Assembly: GCA_030429345.1 (NCBI GenBank) | Contig: JAUIFJ010000019.1 | Span: 22,532-86,531, forward strand | From: a bacterium | GTDB taxonomy: Bacteria > CAIWAD01 | Length of the DNA stretch: 64,000 bases | Reading direction: 5' to 3' | In this document: one piece after another, positions 52,734 through 63,804 of the stretch | How positions within the stretch are numbered: the stretch's first letter is position 1 | Layout of the letters: the number at the start of each line of letters is the position of its first letter | The notes under the pieces: model-generated | Seen by the model: only the letters and a program-made list of their open reading frames with translations | Database searches by the model: none | Told to the model about the DNA's origin: nothing | Translations under genes and position numbers: made by a program

Positions 52734-53558
52734 GTGTGCCGGATCGCGGGGATCCGGCCCCTGGTCCCCAATTCCCGGACAGCCCCTATCGAGCTCCAGC
52801 ACGACACCGATCCTCTCTCCGGCCTGCGGAACACCCTGCACGCGGGAGACAACGACGAGCTCTTCGGGAAGCTCCCGGCCGACAGCATCGACCTGCTGCT
52901 GACCGACCCGCCCTACAAGGACTACCAGTCCAACCGCCCGGTGGCCCACGACAAGGTCAAGAAGATCTGCGCCCGGGATTTCGAGGCGCGGCCCTTTTTC
53001 GACCAGGTGGAGCGGGTGCTCAAACCGGGGGCGCATTTCTACTGCTGGTGCGATCACCTGACCTTTCCGGGTCTGGTCGCCGCCCTGGAGGGTCGTCCCA
53101 CGGAAGGATTGCGCTACAAGAACTGCCTGGTCTGGGTCAAGAACAACCACGGCGCCGGCGACCTGAAGAGCAACTGGGCGCCGCAGCACGAGTTCATCCT
53201 CTTCGCCTGCAAGGGCCGGGCAAGGCCCATCGAATCCCGCCGCCGCGGCAATGTCCTGTACTACAAGGACGACGAGGACCGCATCCGCTTCTTCCGCAAG
53301 GTCAGCAACTACGACTTCGAGCACGGCACAGTCAAGCCCATCGAGATCCTCAAGATCCTGATCGAAATGAGCACCGCCCCGGGCGAACTGGTCTTCGATC
53401 CCTACGCCGGCTCCTGCTCCACCGGCGAGGCGGCTCTGGCCTGCGGGCGCGACTACCTGCTGGCGGAGCTGGATCCCGACCATGCCCGACGGGGAGACGA
53501 ACGCCTGGATGAGGTCCGCCGCGCACTTTCCGGAAAATCCCGCCATTCCGGAAGCTGA
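52734..53558 (+). CDS. DNA adenine/cytosine-N4 methyltransferase, orphan
   Basis: 274 residues from a GTG at 52734; the start is uncertain because no SD is clear and conservation seems to begin near IELQHDTDPL. Motif IV is LLLTDPPYKDY. The SAM motif DPYAGSCSTGEAALACGRDY lies C-terminal to it, with NCLVWVKNNHGAGDLKSNW and PQHEFILFACKG between, so the order is that of beta-class amino-methyltransferases. DPPY fits N6-adenine or N4-cytosine methylation. No restriction endonuclease or specificity gene is adjacent, so it is probably an orphan enzyme. Target site unknown. It lies right after a tandem array. Confidence 0.88.
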   Translation: MCRIAGIRPLVPNSRTAPIELQHDTDPLSGLRNTLHAGDNDELFGKLPADSIDLLLTDPPYKDYQSNRPVAHDKVKKICARDFEARPFFDQVERVLKPGAHFYCWCDHLTFPGLVAALEGRPTEGLRYKNCLVWVKNNHGAGDLKSNWAPQHEFILFACKGRARPIESRRRGNVLYYKDDEDRIRFFRKVSNYDFEHGTVKPIEILKILIEMSTAPGELVFDPYAGSCSTGEAALACGRDYLLAELDPDHARRGDERLDEVRRALSGKSRHSGS

Positions 53559-53621
53559 GCCATCAGCTCCTGCCATAGAACAGTATGAATCCCCTGGTTC
53601 TGTTCGCCGATATGTGCGGCA

Positions 53622-56600
53622 ATGGGATTCCTGTCACTCGTCCTCAGCCTGTTGCCTTTCCTCTGCCTTCCCGCGAAGGCGGCACAATACTCCATCGGCC
53701 ACTGGGGCCTGCGGGACGGACTGCCCCAATCCCAGGTCAATGCCCTGCACCAGGACGAAGAGGGACTGCTGTGGGTTGCCACCATGGGAGGCCTGGCCCG
53801 CTTCGATGGCATCCTGTTCGAAGCCCTGGAGCAGGGACTTGCGCCTTCTCCTGTGACACGCATTCAATGCGACAGCCGTGGGCGAACCTGGTTCGCACAC
53901 TACGAAGGCGGCGTCAGCCTGCGCGACGAACTCGGCGTCCTGCGCGTGGTCCACGAAGGGGAGGGCGCGAGAGGCAGCCTGCTGACGGGCATCGTCGAAG
54001 GGCCGCGGGGCCGGATCTGGTTCGCAGGCGGCCGGGACAGTCTGCTCTACATCGAGGACGGCCGCCCGGATTGGCTGCCCTTGCCGGACGATCTCAATTA
54101 CAACCTCTGTTTCGATGCGGCCGGCGACCTGTGGCTGGCCAACCAGAACAGCTTTCAGCGCCTGCGCTATCGAAATGGATCCTATGAAACGGTGCCCCTG
54201 CCGCCCGCCCTGGAAGGCGAATTCCCCTACGACATTCTGCGAGCCCGCGATGGCTGGATCTGGCTCGCCGAAAGCTCAGCCGGACTGAGTCGCTTTCGCG
54301 TCGACGAAGACCAGCCGGACTCGCTCGCAGCACTCGAGCACTGTGCGGAACAAGGCCGGCTCAAGGACCTGAATGCCTGGCTTCTGCGCGAGGACGCGGC
54401 GGGGGGGATCTGGATCCTGACCCCCGATGAGGGCGCCTGCAAGGTCGAGCCCGGCGAAGGCCTGGCCGATGCGGACGTGTTTTCCCTGGGCCCCGCCGAG
54501 GGTCTTCCGGGATCCTATGTCAACGACCTGCTCCGGGATCGCGAAGGGAACATCTGGCTGGCCCTCGAGGGGCAGGGGATCGCCCGCTACCGCAACAACC
54601 ACGGCATGCTCTTCGGGGCCGGCGACGGACTCGACGACCGCATGATCTGGAGCGTCGGCGAGGATTCCCGCGGGAACCTGTGGGTCGGCGGGGAGAGCAA
54701 GGTCTTCCGCATGAAGGCGCACGCGAAGGGCCTGCAGCCCGGCCGCCGCTTCGACCTGGCGCCCTTCCTGCCCGCGCCGGTCTCCTTCTGCGAAGATCCC
54801 GCGGGCGGTTTCTGGATCACCCATGCCGAAAAAGGACTTCTGCGCTACGACGCCGAAACGGACAGCCTGCTGGACGCGCCCGCGCTGGCGGACACCCTGA
54901 AGGCGCTCTACCTGGGCGAAGGCGTCAGTCCGGCACCGGGCCGCTTCTGGATTGCCTGCCAATACGGCCTGGTCCACGCCGACCTCCAGGGCAAAAGCCT
55001 GCGTCTGTATACCATGGAAGACGGATTGTCCGCGCCCTCCGTCAGCACCCTTTTGCTACACAGCAATGGCGACCTGTGGATCGGCAGCAGCGCCGGCATC
55101 GACATCTACCGCGACGGTCGCTTCCACGCCTACAGTTTGTCTCACGACATTCCACGCCTGGACGTGACCTCGCTCGAGGAGCGCGTCGACGGCAGCGTGC
55201 TCTGCGCCACCAGCGGACAGGGACTTGCCCTTTGCGCGACGCAGGGCATCCGCCGCTACACGCGCGCTCAGGGCCTTTCCAGCGACATCCTCTACCTGGC
55301 GACCGAAGATTGCCACGGCACCACCTGGCTCGGCACTCCCAACGGCATCGACCGCCTGGACCTGCAGAGCGGACATGTGCGTCACATGGGAACGGCGGAG
55401 GGCTTCCCGGCCACGGAGACCAACGCCGGCGCCGCTTTCTGTGATTCCGAGGGCCGGTTGTGGATCGGCACCATCGAGGGCCTGGTGCGCCTGGATCCTG
55501 AGGCGGACACCCTCTCCACGGTGTCTCCCCTCGCGCAGATCCTGCAGCTGCGCGGAATGTACGACGAGATTCCCGCTCTACCCGGAGCCGAGTTGCCGCC
55601 GCGACGAAACTCCCTGCAGTTCGCCATTCGCGGCATCCACCTGAGCAATCCTGTCGCCCTGCGCTACCGCTACCGGCTGCTGGGGCTCGATCCGAGCTGG
55701 TCGCCGCTGACGGACGAGAACCGGATCCAGTTCACCCGGCTTCCGCCGGGAGCGTATACACTCGAGCTCCAGGCGCGCAGTCCTGAAGGACTCTGGAGCC
55801 GGGAAAGCGCCCGCTGGCCTTTCGTGATTCGTCCGACCTTCTGGCAGAATCCCTGGTGGCAGCTGCTGGCCCTGGCCCTGCTGGCCCTGGCCCTGCGCGC
55901 CGTCGCTCTCCGCCGGTCGCGATACCACGCCGAACAGCGGATGGAGCTGGAGCGAACCGTCGCCCAGCGTACGCGCGACCTGCAGGCGGAAAAGGAGCGC
56001 GCGCTGCTCGCCAATCGCCGGCTCGCGCAACAGAAGGAATGGATCCAGGGCATCTCCGAGCTGCGGCAGGACCTCTTCGAGAGCGAGGAGCTCGCCCCGA
56101 CGATCCAGAAGGCCCTCGGGCGGCTCGGCGAGATGATCGGCGCGTTTGCCGTGGCCGTATACAGCCGCAGCGGCGATGGCCTGCGCCTGCGTCATAGCTG
56201 GGCGAAGGAGGGCTTCCGCTGCGGCCTGGCGAAGAAGCCGGGCTTCCCCTTCGAGCCCTGGATCGAGGACCTGCGGCGCGGCGACCTGGTGCATCTGGGT
56301 CCGCGCGGCAGCACAGAGAAGAACCGCCCGTCGCTCTGCAGCGCGATGGAAAAGTCCCACTGCGCCCTGTACGACAGCCTGTCGATGGCCGGGGAAGGGG
56401 AATCGGAACCCTGCCAGGCCATCCTGCTGCCCGCGCACCGGGAGGATCAGCTGCAGTCGGTCGCCTGTTTCGTGCGAGCCCAGGGGACGGAAGAGGGCGA
56501 AGAGGCCTTCCAGCTGCTCTTCCAGCAGCTGGCGCAGAGCATCTACAGCGCCATCGAGCAGCGGAGGCGCTCGCAGCAGATCCGCCGGGCGCGCCGCGAG

Positions 56601-58148
56601 GCCGAACGCGGCACACAGGCCAAGAGCGAGTTCCTGGCCCGCATGAGCCACGAGATCCGCACGCCGATGAACGGCATCTGCGGCATGGTCGACCTGCTGC
56701 GTGATACAAAGCTGGACGGTGAACAGCTGACGCTGCTGCAGCACGTCCGCCAGTCGGCGGACAACCTGCTGGGCATCATCAATGACATCCTGGACTTTTC
56801 CCGCATCGAGGCCGATCGCCTGGAACTGGAACAGGCCGAGTTCGATCTGCGCTCCTGCATGGAACACGTCGTTGTCGTGCTTCGTCCCCTGGCGGAAGCC
56901 CGGGGCCTGCACTTCGACGGGAACTGTGATCCGGAACTCCCTCCCCTGATGATCGGCGATTCCATGCGCCTGCAGCAGGTCCTGACCAACCTTGCGGGCA
57001 ACGGCATCAAGTTCACCGACAGCGGCGAGGTCCAGCTGCTGGCACAGCTGCTGGAACAGTCGGACACGCAGGCGCGCGTTCGCATCGAGGTCCGTGATAC
57101 GGGGATCGGCATTCCCGCGGCCAAGCTCGACAGGCTGTTCCAGTCCTTCAGCCAGGTCGATGCCGGAACCACGAGACGCTACGGGGGCACAGGCCTGGGC
57201 CTTGCCATCTCGCAGCGCCTGGTCCAGGCCATGGGGGGCCGGATCCAGGTGCAGAGCGAAGAAGGCAAGGGAACCTGCTTCCACTTCGAACTGGAGTTCC
57301 CGATCCTGCAGCAGGGCTCCGACTCACAGTCGATCGACCTGAGCGGCCACCGCTGTCTGGTGATCGAACCCAGCCATCGCATCGAGAAATGGCTCTGCGA
57401 GCGCCTCGACCAGTGGGGCCTGGAAACCCGGCTGCCGACCCACCCCGTGGACGAGCAGGCGATCCGCGGCCTTTTGCACGAACTGGGCAGGGACCCGGTG
57501 GACCTGGTCCTGCTGGGGGAACTGGAGCCCGCCCTGGCCGAGGAACTGGAGCCCCTGCTGCGCGAAAAAAGCCGCGAAGGCCTGTTGAAGCTCTGCGCCG
57601 AAGGGGCGGAACCCGTGGATCCTTCCCGGAGCCTGCGCAAGCCTCTGCGCAGCCTTGAGCTGCAGCAGACCCTGCAACGACTGTTGGCACACGCGCCGGC
57701 GACACGAGAGCGGAGCGGCGGCATGGATGCGGCCGGGGATGGGGCGAGGGTCAGCGGACAGGGCGAAGCGGCCCGCCCTCGCATCCTGCTGGTCGAGGAC
57801 AATCCGACCAACAAACTGCTGGCGAGCAGGCTGCTGCAGAAACTGGGGCATGAGTGTGTGACAGCGGAAAACGGCCTGCAGGCCCTGGAACTCCTGACGC
57901 GTGAAGCCTACGATCTGGTGCTGATGGACTGCATGATGCCGGAAATGGACGGCTATACGGCCACCCGCCAGATCCGGCAGATCGAGCAGGGAGATCGTCA
58001 CACGCCGATCGTCGCCCTGACCGCCAACGCCATGCAGGGCGACCGCGAACGCTGCCTGGAGGCCGGCATGGACGACTACCTGAGCAAGCCGATCCGCCGC
58101 GAGCAGCTGCGAGACATGCTGGAGCGCTACCTGCAAAAGGCGGTGTAG
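53622..58148 (+). CDS. Hybrid two-component sensor (HTCS-like) with propeller sensor, kinase and receiver
   Basis: 1508 residues. Signal peptide ([14 protein letters not shown]), then two-component-regulator propeller repeats to ~660 ([69 protein letters not shown]). A Y_Y_Y domain (~663-740, [20 protein letters not shown]) and one membrane segment (745-764) follow, then a coiled coil and a GAF-like domain (~815-985). HisKA has His1010 ([11 protein letters not shown]), and HATPase is at ~1110-1227 ([17 protein letters not shown]). A degenerate receiver at ~1242-1360 lacks the phospho-Asp, and a true receiver follows at ~1387-1505 with Asp1436 ([11 protein letters not shown]). Periplasmic sensing, cytoplasmic phosphorelay; unlike Bacteroides HTCS it has no AraC domain, so output must pass to another protein. 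Confidence 0.92.
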   Translation: MGFLSLVLSLLPFLCLPAKAAQYSIGHWGLRDGLPQSQVNALHQDEEGLLWVATMGGLARFDGILFEALEQGLAPSPVTRIQCDSRGRTWFAHYEGGVSLRDELGVLRVVHEGEGARGSLLTGIVEGPRGRIWFAGGRDSLLYIEDGRPDWLPLPDDLNYNLCFDAAGDLWLANQNSFQRLRYRNGSYETVPLPPALEGEFPYDILRARDGWIWLAESSAGLSRFRVDEDQPDSLAALEHCAEQGRLKDLNAWLLREDAAGGIWILTPDEGACKVEPGEGLADADVFSLGPAEGLPGSYVNDLLRDREGNIWLALEGQGIARYRNNHGMLFGAGDGLDDRMIWSVGEDSRGNLWVGGESKVFRMKAHAKGLQPGRRFDLAPFLPAPVSFCEDPAGGFWITHAEKGLLRYDAETDSLLDAPALADTLKALYLGEGVSPAPGRFWIACQYGLVHADLQGKSLRLYTMEDGLSAPSVSTLLLHSNGDLWIGSSAGIDIYRDGRFHAYSLSHDIPRLDVTSLEERVDGSVLCATSGQGLALCATQGIRRYTRAQGLSSDILYLATEDCHGTTWLGTPNGIDRLDLQSGHVRHMGTAEGFPATETNAGAAFCDSEGRLWIGTIEGLVRLDPEADTLSTVSPLAQILQLRGMYDEIPALPGAELPPRRNSLQFAIRGIHLSNPVALRYRYRLLGLDPSWSPLTDENRIQFTRLPPGAYTLELQARSPEGLWSRESARWPFVIRPTFWQNPWWQLLALALLALALRAVALRRSRYHAEQRMELERTVAQRTRDLQAEKERALLANRRLAQQKEWIQGISELRQDLFESEELAPTIQKALGRLGEMIGAFAVAVYSRSGDGLRLRHSWAKEGFRCGLAKKPGFPFEPWIEDLRRGDLVHLGPRGSTEKNRPSLCSAMEKSHCALYDSLSMAGEGESEPCQAILLPAHREDQLQSVACFVRAQGTEEGEEAFQLLFQQLAQSIYSAIEQRRRSQQIRRARREAERGTQAKSEFLARMSHEIRTPMNGICGMVDLLRDTKLDGEQLTLLQHVRQSADNLLGIINDILDFSRIEADRLELEQAEFDLRSCMEHVVVVLRPLAEARGLHFDGNCDPELPPLMIGDSMRLQQVLTNLAGNGIKFTDSGEVQLLAQLLEQSDTQARVRIEVRDTGIGIPAAKLDRLFQSFSQVDAGTTRRYGGTGLGLAISQRLVQAMGGRIQVQSEEGKGTCFHFELEFPILQQGSDSQSIDLSGHRCLVIEPSHRIEKWLCERLDQWGLETRLPTHPVDEQAIRGLLHELGRDPVDLVLLGELEPALAEELEPLLREKSREGLLKLCAEGAEPVDPSRSLRKPLRSLELQQTLQRLLAHAPATRERSGGMDAAGDGARVSGQGEAARPRILLVEDNPTNKLLASRLLQKLGHECVTAENGLQALELLTREAYDLVLMDCMMPEMDGYTATRQIRQIEQGDRHTPIVALTANAMQGDRERCLEAGMDDYLSKPIRREQLRDMLERYLQKAV

Positions 58149-58435
58149 GACGGAACCACCCAGTGGATTTCGCCGTGGGACGGAAGTCGCTGCTGGCTGT
58201 TCCACGCTGCGGGCTGGCGGCCGCAGCTACCCCTGGTGCGCCCTGCGGGCTTGGGGATCCTCAGGGGCTGCCACTGCAGGATTGTAGTACACTTGTCTCC
58301 CCACGAACCCCCACGAAGACTTGACATCACGGCGAATGCCGCAGCAGCTGCAACACAGTTGCCTAATCCAATCCCTCACACGACACACATTGCCTTTCAT
58401 ACTTCATACTTCATTCTTCTCCCCAAAAACCAAAA
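58149..58435. other. Gene-free stretch between convergent genes
   Basis: No gene, tRNA or known repeat family recognised between the sensor stop and the dnaK terminator. A CCCTGCGGGC motif near 58240 resembles the tails of the CCCCGG hairpin elements but has no hairpin core beside it. Confidence 0.5.
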
Positions 58436-58464
58436 AGCCCCCGGCCGCATTGCAGCCGGGGGCT
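58436..58464 (-). terminator. Intrinsic terminator after dnaK
   Basis: AGCCCCCGGC (58436-58445) pairs with GCCGGGGGCT (58455-58464). On the minus strand the stem is followed by TTTTTGG. It lies about 30 bp past the dnaK stop. Confidence 0.85.
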
Positions 58465-58496
58465 CTTGTCTCTCGAACCGATGGAAGGAGCGTCGC

Positions 58497-60440
58497 CTAG
58501 TCCTTCTTCTTGTCCTCGTCGACGACCTCGAAGTCGGCGTCGACCGCGCCCTCTCCCTTGTCGCCGTCCTGCTGGCTTCCGCCAGTGGGGTCGCCCTGGG
58601 CGCCGCCCATGTCGGGGCCGGGCTGGCCCTGCTGCTGGGACTGCTGGTACATGGCCTGGCTGACCGTGCTCCAGATCTGGTCCAAGGCATCCGATGCGCT
58701 CTTGATCTCGTCCAGGTTCTCGCCCTTCAGGGCCTCCTCGACGCGGCCGCAGGCGGCCTCGAGCTTGCCGCGATCCTCTTCGCCGATCTGCTCCTTCAGC
58801 TCCTCCAGCTGCTTCTTCGTCTGGAAGACCTTGGCGTCGGCGCTGTTGCGGATCTCGACCTGCTCCTTGCGCTTGGCGTCGGCCTCGGCGTTCTCCTCCG
58901 CCTCGCGCTTCATGCGCTCGACCTCGTCGTCGGAAAGGCCCGAATTGGCCGTGATACGGATCGACTGCTCCTTGTTCGTCGCCTTGTCCTTGGCCTTGAC
59001 GGACAGGATGCCGTTGGCGTCGATGTCGAAGGTCACCTCGATCTGCGGCACGCCGCGCGGCGCGGGCGGAATGCCGTCCAGCTGGAAGCGGCCGATGGTC
59101 TTGTTGTCGCCGGCCATGGGACGCTCGCCCTGCAGCACGTGGATATCCACGGTGGGCTGGTTGTCGGCGGCGGTCGAGAAGACCTGGCTCTTGCTGGTCG
59201 GAATCGTCGTATTGCGCTCGATCAGCGCCGTCATCACGCCGCCCATGGTCTCGATGCCCAGGCTCAGCGGTGTGACATCCAGCAGCACCATCTCCTTGTC
59301 GCCCATCTCGCCGCCAAGGATGCCGGCCTGGATCGCCGCGCCCATGGCGACGACCTCGTCCGGATTCACGCCGCGGTGCAGTTCCTTGCCGAAGAACTTC
59401 TTGACGGCTTCCTGCACGGCCGGCACGCGCGTCGAACCGCCGACAAGAATGATCTCGTCGATCTGGCTCGCGCTCTTGCCGCTGTCCTGCAGAGCCTTGC
59501 GGCAGGGTTCGATGCTGCGGCGGATCAGGTCGTCGATCAACTGCTCGAACCTGGCGCGGCTGATCGTCAGGTCCAGGTGCTTCGGCCCTTCGGCGGTCGC
59601 CGTGATGAAGGGCAGGTTGACATGGGTCTCCATGCTGCTGGAGAGTTCCATCTTGGCCTTTTCCGCGGCTTCCTTGAGGCGCTGCAGGGCCATGGGATCC
59701 TTGCGCAGGTCGACACCTTCGGCCTTGTGGAACTCGTCGGCCAGGTGATCGATCAGGCGCTGGTCGAAATCGTCGCCGCCCAGGTGTGTATCACCACTTG
59801 TGGCAAGCACCTCGAAGGTGCCGTCGGCGATCTCGAGAATCGAGATGTCGAAGGTGCCGCCGCCCAGGTCGTATACGGCGACCACTTCCTCGCCTTCCTT
59901 CTCCAGGCCATAGGCCATGGCGGCAGCCGTCGGCTCGTTGACGATGCGCATCACCTCGAGGCCCGCGATCTCGCCGGCTTCCTTGGTCGCATGACGCTGG
60001 CTGTCGTTGAAGTATGCCGGCACGGTGATCACGGCCTGTGTCACCTTCTCGCCCAGGTATTCCTCGGCGGATTGCTTCAGCTTCTGCAGGACCATGGCGC
60101 TGATCTCCGGCGGAGCGTAGTCCTTGCCGCCGATCTTGATGCGCGCCACGCCGCCGCTGCCGCTGGTGACCTCGTAGGGGACTTCGTTGATCTCGTTGCC
60201 GACTTCGTTGAACTGACGTCCCATGAAGCGCTTGACGCTGAAGACCGTGTTCTGGGGATTGGTGACGGCCTGGCGCTTGGCGGGGCTGCCGACGAGGCGC
60301 TCGCCGTCCTTCTTGAAGGCGACCACGGAGGGAGTCGTGCGTCCGCCTTCGCTGTTGGCGATGACCGTGGGCTCGCCGCCCTCGATCACGGAAACGCAAC
60401 TGTTGGTGGTGCCCAGGTCGATGCCGATGATCTTGCCCAT
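58497..60440 (-). CDS. dnaK: Chaperone protein DnaK (Hsp70)
   Basis: 647 residues, standard length. N-terminal ATPase: [56 protein letters not shown]. Substrate-binding beta domain: [45 protein letters not shown] helical lid and acidic tail ([10 protein letters not shown]) end it. DnaK folds proteins with DnaJ and GrpE and feeds ClpB. grpE, dnaJ and hrcA are not adjacent, and no CIRCE element was found. AGGAG precedes the ATG. A near-consensus sigma-54 promoter lies 54 bp upstream. Confidence 0.98.
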   Translation of the reverse strand: MGKIIGIDLGTTNSCVSVIEGGEPTVIANSEGGRTTPSVVAFKKDGERLVGSPAKRQAVTNPQNTVFSVKRFMGRQFNEVGNEINEVPYEVTSGSGGVARIKIGGKDYAPPEISAMVLQKLKQSAEEYLGEKVTQAVITVPAYFNDSQRHATKEAGEIAGLEVMRIVNEPTAAAMAYGLEKEGEEVVAVYDLGGGTFDISILEIADGTFEVLATSGDTHLGGDDFDQRLIDHLADEFHKAEGVDLRKDPMALQRLKEAAEKAKMELSSSMETHVNLPFITATAEGPKHLDLTISRARFEQLIDDLIRRSIEPCRKALQDSGKSASQIDEIILVGGSTRVPAVQEAVKKFFGKELHRGVNPDEVVAMGAAIQAGILGGEMGDKEMVLLDVTPLSLGIETMGGVMTALIERNTTIPTSKSQVFSTAADNQPTVDIHVLQGERPMAGDNKTIGRFQLDGIPPAPRGVPQIEVTFDIDANGILSVKAKDKATNKEQSIRITANSGLSDDEVERMKREAEENAEADAKRKEQVEIRNSADAKVFQTKKQLEELKEQIGEEDRGKLEAACGRVEEALKGENLDEIKSASDALDQIWSTVSQAMYQQSQQQGQPGPDMGGAQGDPTGGSQQDGDKGEGAVDADFEVVDEDKKKD

Positions 60441-60493
60441 GCTGTACTCTCCTGTCTATTTCGTTTTGATTGTTTCGAGTCTGCCCTCCGTCA

Positions 60494-60509
60494 GGCAAGG
60501 TCTGTGCCA
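60494..60509 (-). promoter_or_regulatory. Sigma-54-type promoter of dnaK
   Basis: Minus strand: TGGCACAGACCTTGCC, preceded by C. It matches TGGCACG-N4-TTGCW at nine of eleven specified positions, with the invariant GG and GC exactly 12 bp apart. Transcription would start about 44 nt upstream of the dnaK ATG. Confidence 0.62.
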
Positions 60510-60667
60510 GTTTGAGTCAGATCTGTATCCATATATTTATACATGCTTTAGAGAACGCAACTATTCAACAGGGTTCTTTCCGACAAATTGATCTGCCGAA
60601 TTGATGCCACAATGGCAGTAGCTGTTCCGAGGGCTGGCGGAGTCTGTCGGGTGTTGTGGCAGGATTT

Positions 60668-60689
60668 AATTGGATGTTTGCATCCAATT
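60668..60689. promoter_or_regulatory. Perfect inverted repeat upstream of nirK
   Basis: AATTGGATG-TTTG-CATCCAATT: two 9-bp arms with a 4-bp centre, about 136 nt (centre) before the nirK ATG. Symmetry and position suggest an operator. It does not fit the FNR box (TTGAT-N4-ATCAA), so a different regulator, for example an NO-sensing Rrf2 or GntR type, is possible. Confidence 0.55.
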
Positions 60690-60814
60690 CATTGCATTTG
60701 CGTCGTGAGCGGCCGGACTTCCGGCACAAAACCGTACGAGCCGTTCTTCGCGTTTCCTGTGGCCGGTCTTTGCGCTGGCGTTCGGGCAAACTCGTTTCAT
60801 CAGGAGAATTGACC

Positions 60815-62266
60815 ATGTTTCGACACCGCCTTGCCCTTTGCCTGTTCCCCCTCCTTCTGCTGCTGTCCTGCGCGAAGGAATCGCAAGATCTGCCCGACTG
60901 GACCTCATCCGAAAGCGCTTCTGTCGAGCCCCAGGGAGAGGAAACCGCCATCCTGACCCATGCTCCGGAAGTGCCACCGCCCATCCAGCGTTCTCACCCG
61001 AGCCATGTGCGCGTGGACCTGGAAGTGCGCGAAGAGGTCGGCCTGCTGGCGGACGGAGTCGAGTATACCTTCTGGACCTTCGGCGGCACGGTGCCCGGGC
61101 CCTTCATCCGCGTGAGACAGCACGATGTGGTCGAGTTCCACCTGAGCAACCATCCCGACAACAAGATGCCGCACAACATCGACCTGCACGCGGTCACCGG
61201 ACCCGGCGGCGGAGCGACCTCCTCTTTCGCCGCTCCCGGCAAGAGCGCCCAGTTCTCCTTCACCGCGCTCAATCCCGGCCTCTTCGTGTATCACTGCGCC
61301 ACGGCGCCGGTCGGCATGCACATCGCCAACGGCATGTACGGCCTGATCCTCGTCGAGCCTCCCCAGGGCCTGCCACCCGTGGACCGCGAGTACTACGTGA
61401 TGCAAAGCGAATTCTACACGGCCGGCGCCTTCGGGGAGAGCGGGCTGCAGCCCTTCGACATGGCCAAGGCCCTGAGCGAGAATCCGGACTACGTGGTCTT
61501 CAACGGCTCCGTGGGCGCGCTGGCGGAAGACCGGGCCCTGCAGGCCCGCACCGGGGAGCGCGTGCGCCTTTTCGTCGGCAACGGCGGCCCCAACCTGGTC
61601 AGCTCCTTCCACGTGATCGGCGAGATCTTCGACATTGTACACAGCGAGGGCGGCACCTATCCCAACCAGCGCGACGTGCAGACTACGCTGATTCCCGCCG
61701 GCGGTTCCGCGACGGTGGAGTTCAAGGTCGACGTGCCCGGCACCTTCCTGCTGGTCGATCACTCGATTTTCCGCGCCTTCAACAAAGGCGCACTGGGCAT
61801 GTTGAAGGTCGAAGGCGACGAGGACGAGGCGATCTATTCGGGCCTGCAGGCCGAAGGCGTGTACCTGTCCGAAGGGAGCGCGATCCAACACATCAGCGAA
61901 GAAGAGAACAGTGAATCGGCAGCGCCTCGCACCCTGAGCAAGGCCCAGCGCATCGAGGAAGGCAAGCGTCTCTACACGCAGAACTGCGCCGCCTGTCATC
62001 AGCTGGATGGCAAAGGCATTCCCGGCGCCTTCCCGCCGCTGGCGGGTTCCGACTACCTGCTGGAGGACCCGACCCGTGGCATCCACGCGATTCTCGAGGG
62101 GCTGGAAGGGCCGCTGACCGTGAATGGGCAGCTCTACAACAGCGTCATGCCGGCCATGCAGCTCAACGATGAGGAAGTCGCCAGCGTGTTGACCTATGTG
62201 CTCAATTCCTGGGGCAACGAGGGTGGCGAAGTATCGCCGCAACAGGTAGCCGGGATCCGCAAATGA
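60815..62266 (+). CDS. nirK: Copper nitrite reductase NirK, AniA type, lipoprotein with C-terminal cytochrome c domain
   Basis: 483 residues from the ATG at 60815 (CAGGAG upstream). A lipobox LLLLLSC predicts membrane anchoring. Cupredoxin ligands are visible: MPHNIDLHA (type 1 His, catalytic Asp, type 2 His), [11 protein letters not shown] and NGMYG (type 2 His, type 1 Cys/His/Met), [11 protein letters not shown] (catalytic His) and [16 protein letters not shown] (type 2 His). The wording matches class II (AniA-like) enzymes. Residues ~385-475 add a cytochrome c domain with CAACH and a distal Met candidate (VMPAMQL). It reduces nitrite to NO in the periplasm, and the fused haem can feed electrons to the type 1 copper. 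First gene of nirK-nirV-sco. Confidence 0.96.
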   Translation: MFRHRLALCLFPLLLLLSCAKESQDLPDWTSSESASVEPQGEETAILTHAPEVPPPIQRSHPSHVRVDLEVREEVGLLADGVEYTFWTFGGTVPGPFIRVRQHDVVEFHLSNHPDNKMPHNIDLHAVTGPGGGATSSFAAPGKSAQFSFTALNPGLFVYHCATAPVGMHIANGMYGLILVEPPQGLPPVDREYYVMQSEFYTAGAFGESGLQPFDMAKALSENPDYVVFNGSVGALAEDRALQARTGERVRLFVGNGGPNLVSSFHVIGEIFDIVHSEGGTYPNQRDVQTTLIPAGGSATVEFKVDVPGTFLLVDHSIFRAFNKGALGMLKVEGDEDEAIYSGLQAEGVYLSEGSAIQHISEEENSESAAPRTLSKAQRIEEGKRLYTQNCAACHQLDGKGIPGAFPPLAGSDYLLEDPTRGIHAILEGLEGPLTVNGQLYNSVMPAMQLNDEEVASVLTYVLNSWGNEGGEVSPQQVAGIRK

Positions 62267-63060
62267 GGCTCGTGGGTGCGACAGCCCTTTGTCTGTTGTT
62301 CACGGCCATGCAGGCATCTGCTGGCGGGGCGCAGCTGCGCGCCCTGCCGGGCGGATCCTTTCTGCCGCTCTACGCCGCGCCCGGTGACACACTCGAAGTC
62401 GTGCTTGCGCCCTTCCGGCTCGCCGAACACGCCGTCACCAACGCGGAGTACCTGGACTTCGTGACCGCCCGCCCCGAGTGGCGCCGTTCGAATGTCTCAC
62501 CGCTCTTCGCCGACGAGAACTACCTGCGGCACTGGCGAACGGACCTGGATCCAGGGGACACCCTGCGGGCCCCGCTGGACAGTCCCGTATGCTATGTGTC
62601 GTGGTTCGCCGCCCGGGCCTACGCGGCCTGGCGTGGTGGCCGTCTGCCCGGCACCGCGGAATGGGAGTACGCCGCTGGCTCCGGCACCGGAAGGGCCGAC
62701 CCGGAGCTCCGGCAGCGAATCCTCGACTGGTACGCCAAGCCGTCCCGGCACCCCCTGCCACCCGTCCGGTCGACCTTCGAGACCGATGACGGCATCTGGG
62801 ATCTGCACGGCCTGGTCTGGGAATGGGTCGAGGACTTCAATTCGGCTCTCGTCACCGGCGAGTCTCGTGCCGACAGCGACCTGGACCGCAAGCTCTTCTG
62901 CGCCGGCGGCGCCGTCAGCGCCACGGACCTCAACGACTATGCGGCCTTCATGCGCTATGCCTTTCGCAGCAGCCTCGGGGGGCGCGACTGCATCGCCAGC
63001 CTCGGCTTCCGCTGCGCCGCCGACACTGTGATCCATCCCCTCAAGGAGCCCCGCCCATGA
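62263..63060 (+). CDS. nirV: NirV-like formylglycine-generating-enzyme-family protein
   Basis: 265 residues. Signal peptide ([15 protein letters not shown]), then an FGE-sulfatase/SUMF1-like domain: [68 protein letters not shown] and a C-terminal SLGFRCA. It directly follows nirK with an ATGA overlap, the usual place of nirV in denitrifiers. NirV is thought to help NirK maturation, but its activity is not established. Periplasmic. Confidence 0.9.
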   Translation: MRLVGATALCLLFTAMQASAGGAQLRALPGGSFLPLYAAPGDTLEVVLAPFRLAEHAVTNAEYLDFVTARPEWRRSNVSPLFADENYLRHWRTDLDPGDTLRAPLDSPVCYVSWFAARAYAAWRGGRLPGTAEWEYAAGSGTGRADPELRQRILDWYAKPSRHPLPPVRSTFETDDGIWDLHGLVWEWVEDFNSALVTGESRADSDLDRKLFCAGGAVSATDLNDYAAFMRYAFRSSLGGRDCIASLGFRCAADTVIHPLKEPRP

Positions 63061-63716
63061 AATTGCGCCTCTGCCTGATCCTACTGCTGGCATGGACCGG
63101 AGTCACGCTGGCCGGCGACGCTCTTCCCGCCAAGGCGGCCTGCTGCGCCCAGACAGCTTCCCCCGACGGGGCGGAAAAAGTTCTTCCTGCAGAATCCATC
63201 TACCAGCTGGAGTCCGACTGGCTGGATGCACAGGGTGTGTCACGACGCCTGTCCGACTTCGCCGGACCGGTCCAGGTGCTTGCGATGTTCTTCACGCGTT
63301 GCGAGTACGCCTGCCCGCGCATCCTGGCCGAACTGAACACGCTGGCAGACGACCTGCGGCCGGATGAGCAGGTCGAGTTCCTGCTGGTCAGTTTCGATAG
63401 CGAGAAGGACACACCGGAAAGCCTGGCCACCTTCGCCCGCGAACAGGGTCTGGCTCCCGAACGCTGGCAGCTGCTGCACGGAACCGCCGAAGCGGTCCGC
63501 GAGCTTTCCGTCGTGCTGGATGTGGCTTACACGCGCCTTCCCGACGGCATGTACTCCCACGCCAGCGTGATCCATGTGCTAGATGGGCAAGGCCGGGTCC
63601 TCTACCAGAAGCAGGGGCTGGGCGGTGAACTCGACGAGTGCAAAGAGGTCATCCACGCCACCGCCGAAAAGAACAGGCACTCCGAAGCCCGCTGGAAAGA
63701 ACCCGGTTCAAAGTGA
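63057..63716 (+). CDS. SCO1/SenC copper chaperone
   Basis: 219 residues. Signal peptide (LCLILLLAWTGVTLAG), thioredoxin fold with the copper motif TRCEYACP (C-x3-C) and the third ligand in HASVIHVLD. SCO proteins deliver copper to cytochrome oxidase, and in denitrifiers accessory SCO proteins support NirK or NosZ. The ATGA overlap with nirV indicates a role in loading the NirK copper sites. A CC pair near residue 29 (KAACCAQT) may also bind copper. Confidence 0.92.
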   Translation: MKLRLCLILLLAWTGVTLAGDALPAKAACCAQTASPDGAEKVLPAESIYQLESDWLDAQGVSRRLSDFAGPVQVLAMFFTRCEYACPRILAELNTLADDLRPDEQVEFLLVSFDSEKDTPESLATFAREQGLAPERWQLLHGTAEAVRELSVVLDVAYTRLPDGMYSHASVIHVLDGQGRVLYQKQGLGGELDECKEVIHATAEKNRHSEARWKEPGSK

Positions 63717-63751
63717 TCCCCCCCGCGAGCCGCCCCCGGGCTACTCGCAAG

Positions 63752-63782
63752 GAAGCCCCCTGCATCGCCTGCAGGGGGCTTC
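63752..63782. terminator. Bidirectional terminator between convergent genes
   Basis: A 13-bp perfect stem GAAGCCCCCTGCA / TGCAGGGGGCTTC with loop TCGCC. It follows the sco stop and precedes (on the minus strand) the stop of the partial secreted-protein gene. T runs are weak on both sides. Confidence 0.72.
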
Positions 63783-63804
63783 GTGTTTCCAGGATCGATG
63801 AGCT

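Noticed and set aside
60760..60780. Second sigma-54 promoter candidate before nirK (TGGCCGGTCTTTGC)
   Set aside because: GG and GC are 11 bp apart instead of 12; sigma-54 is strict on this spacing.
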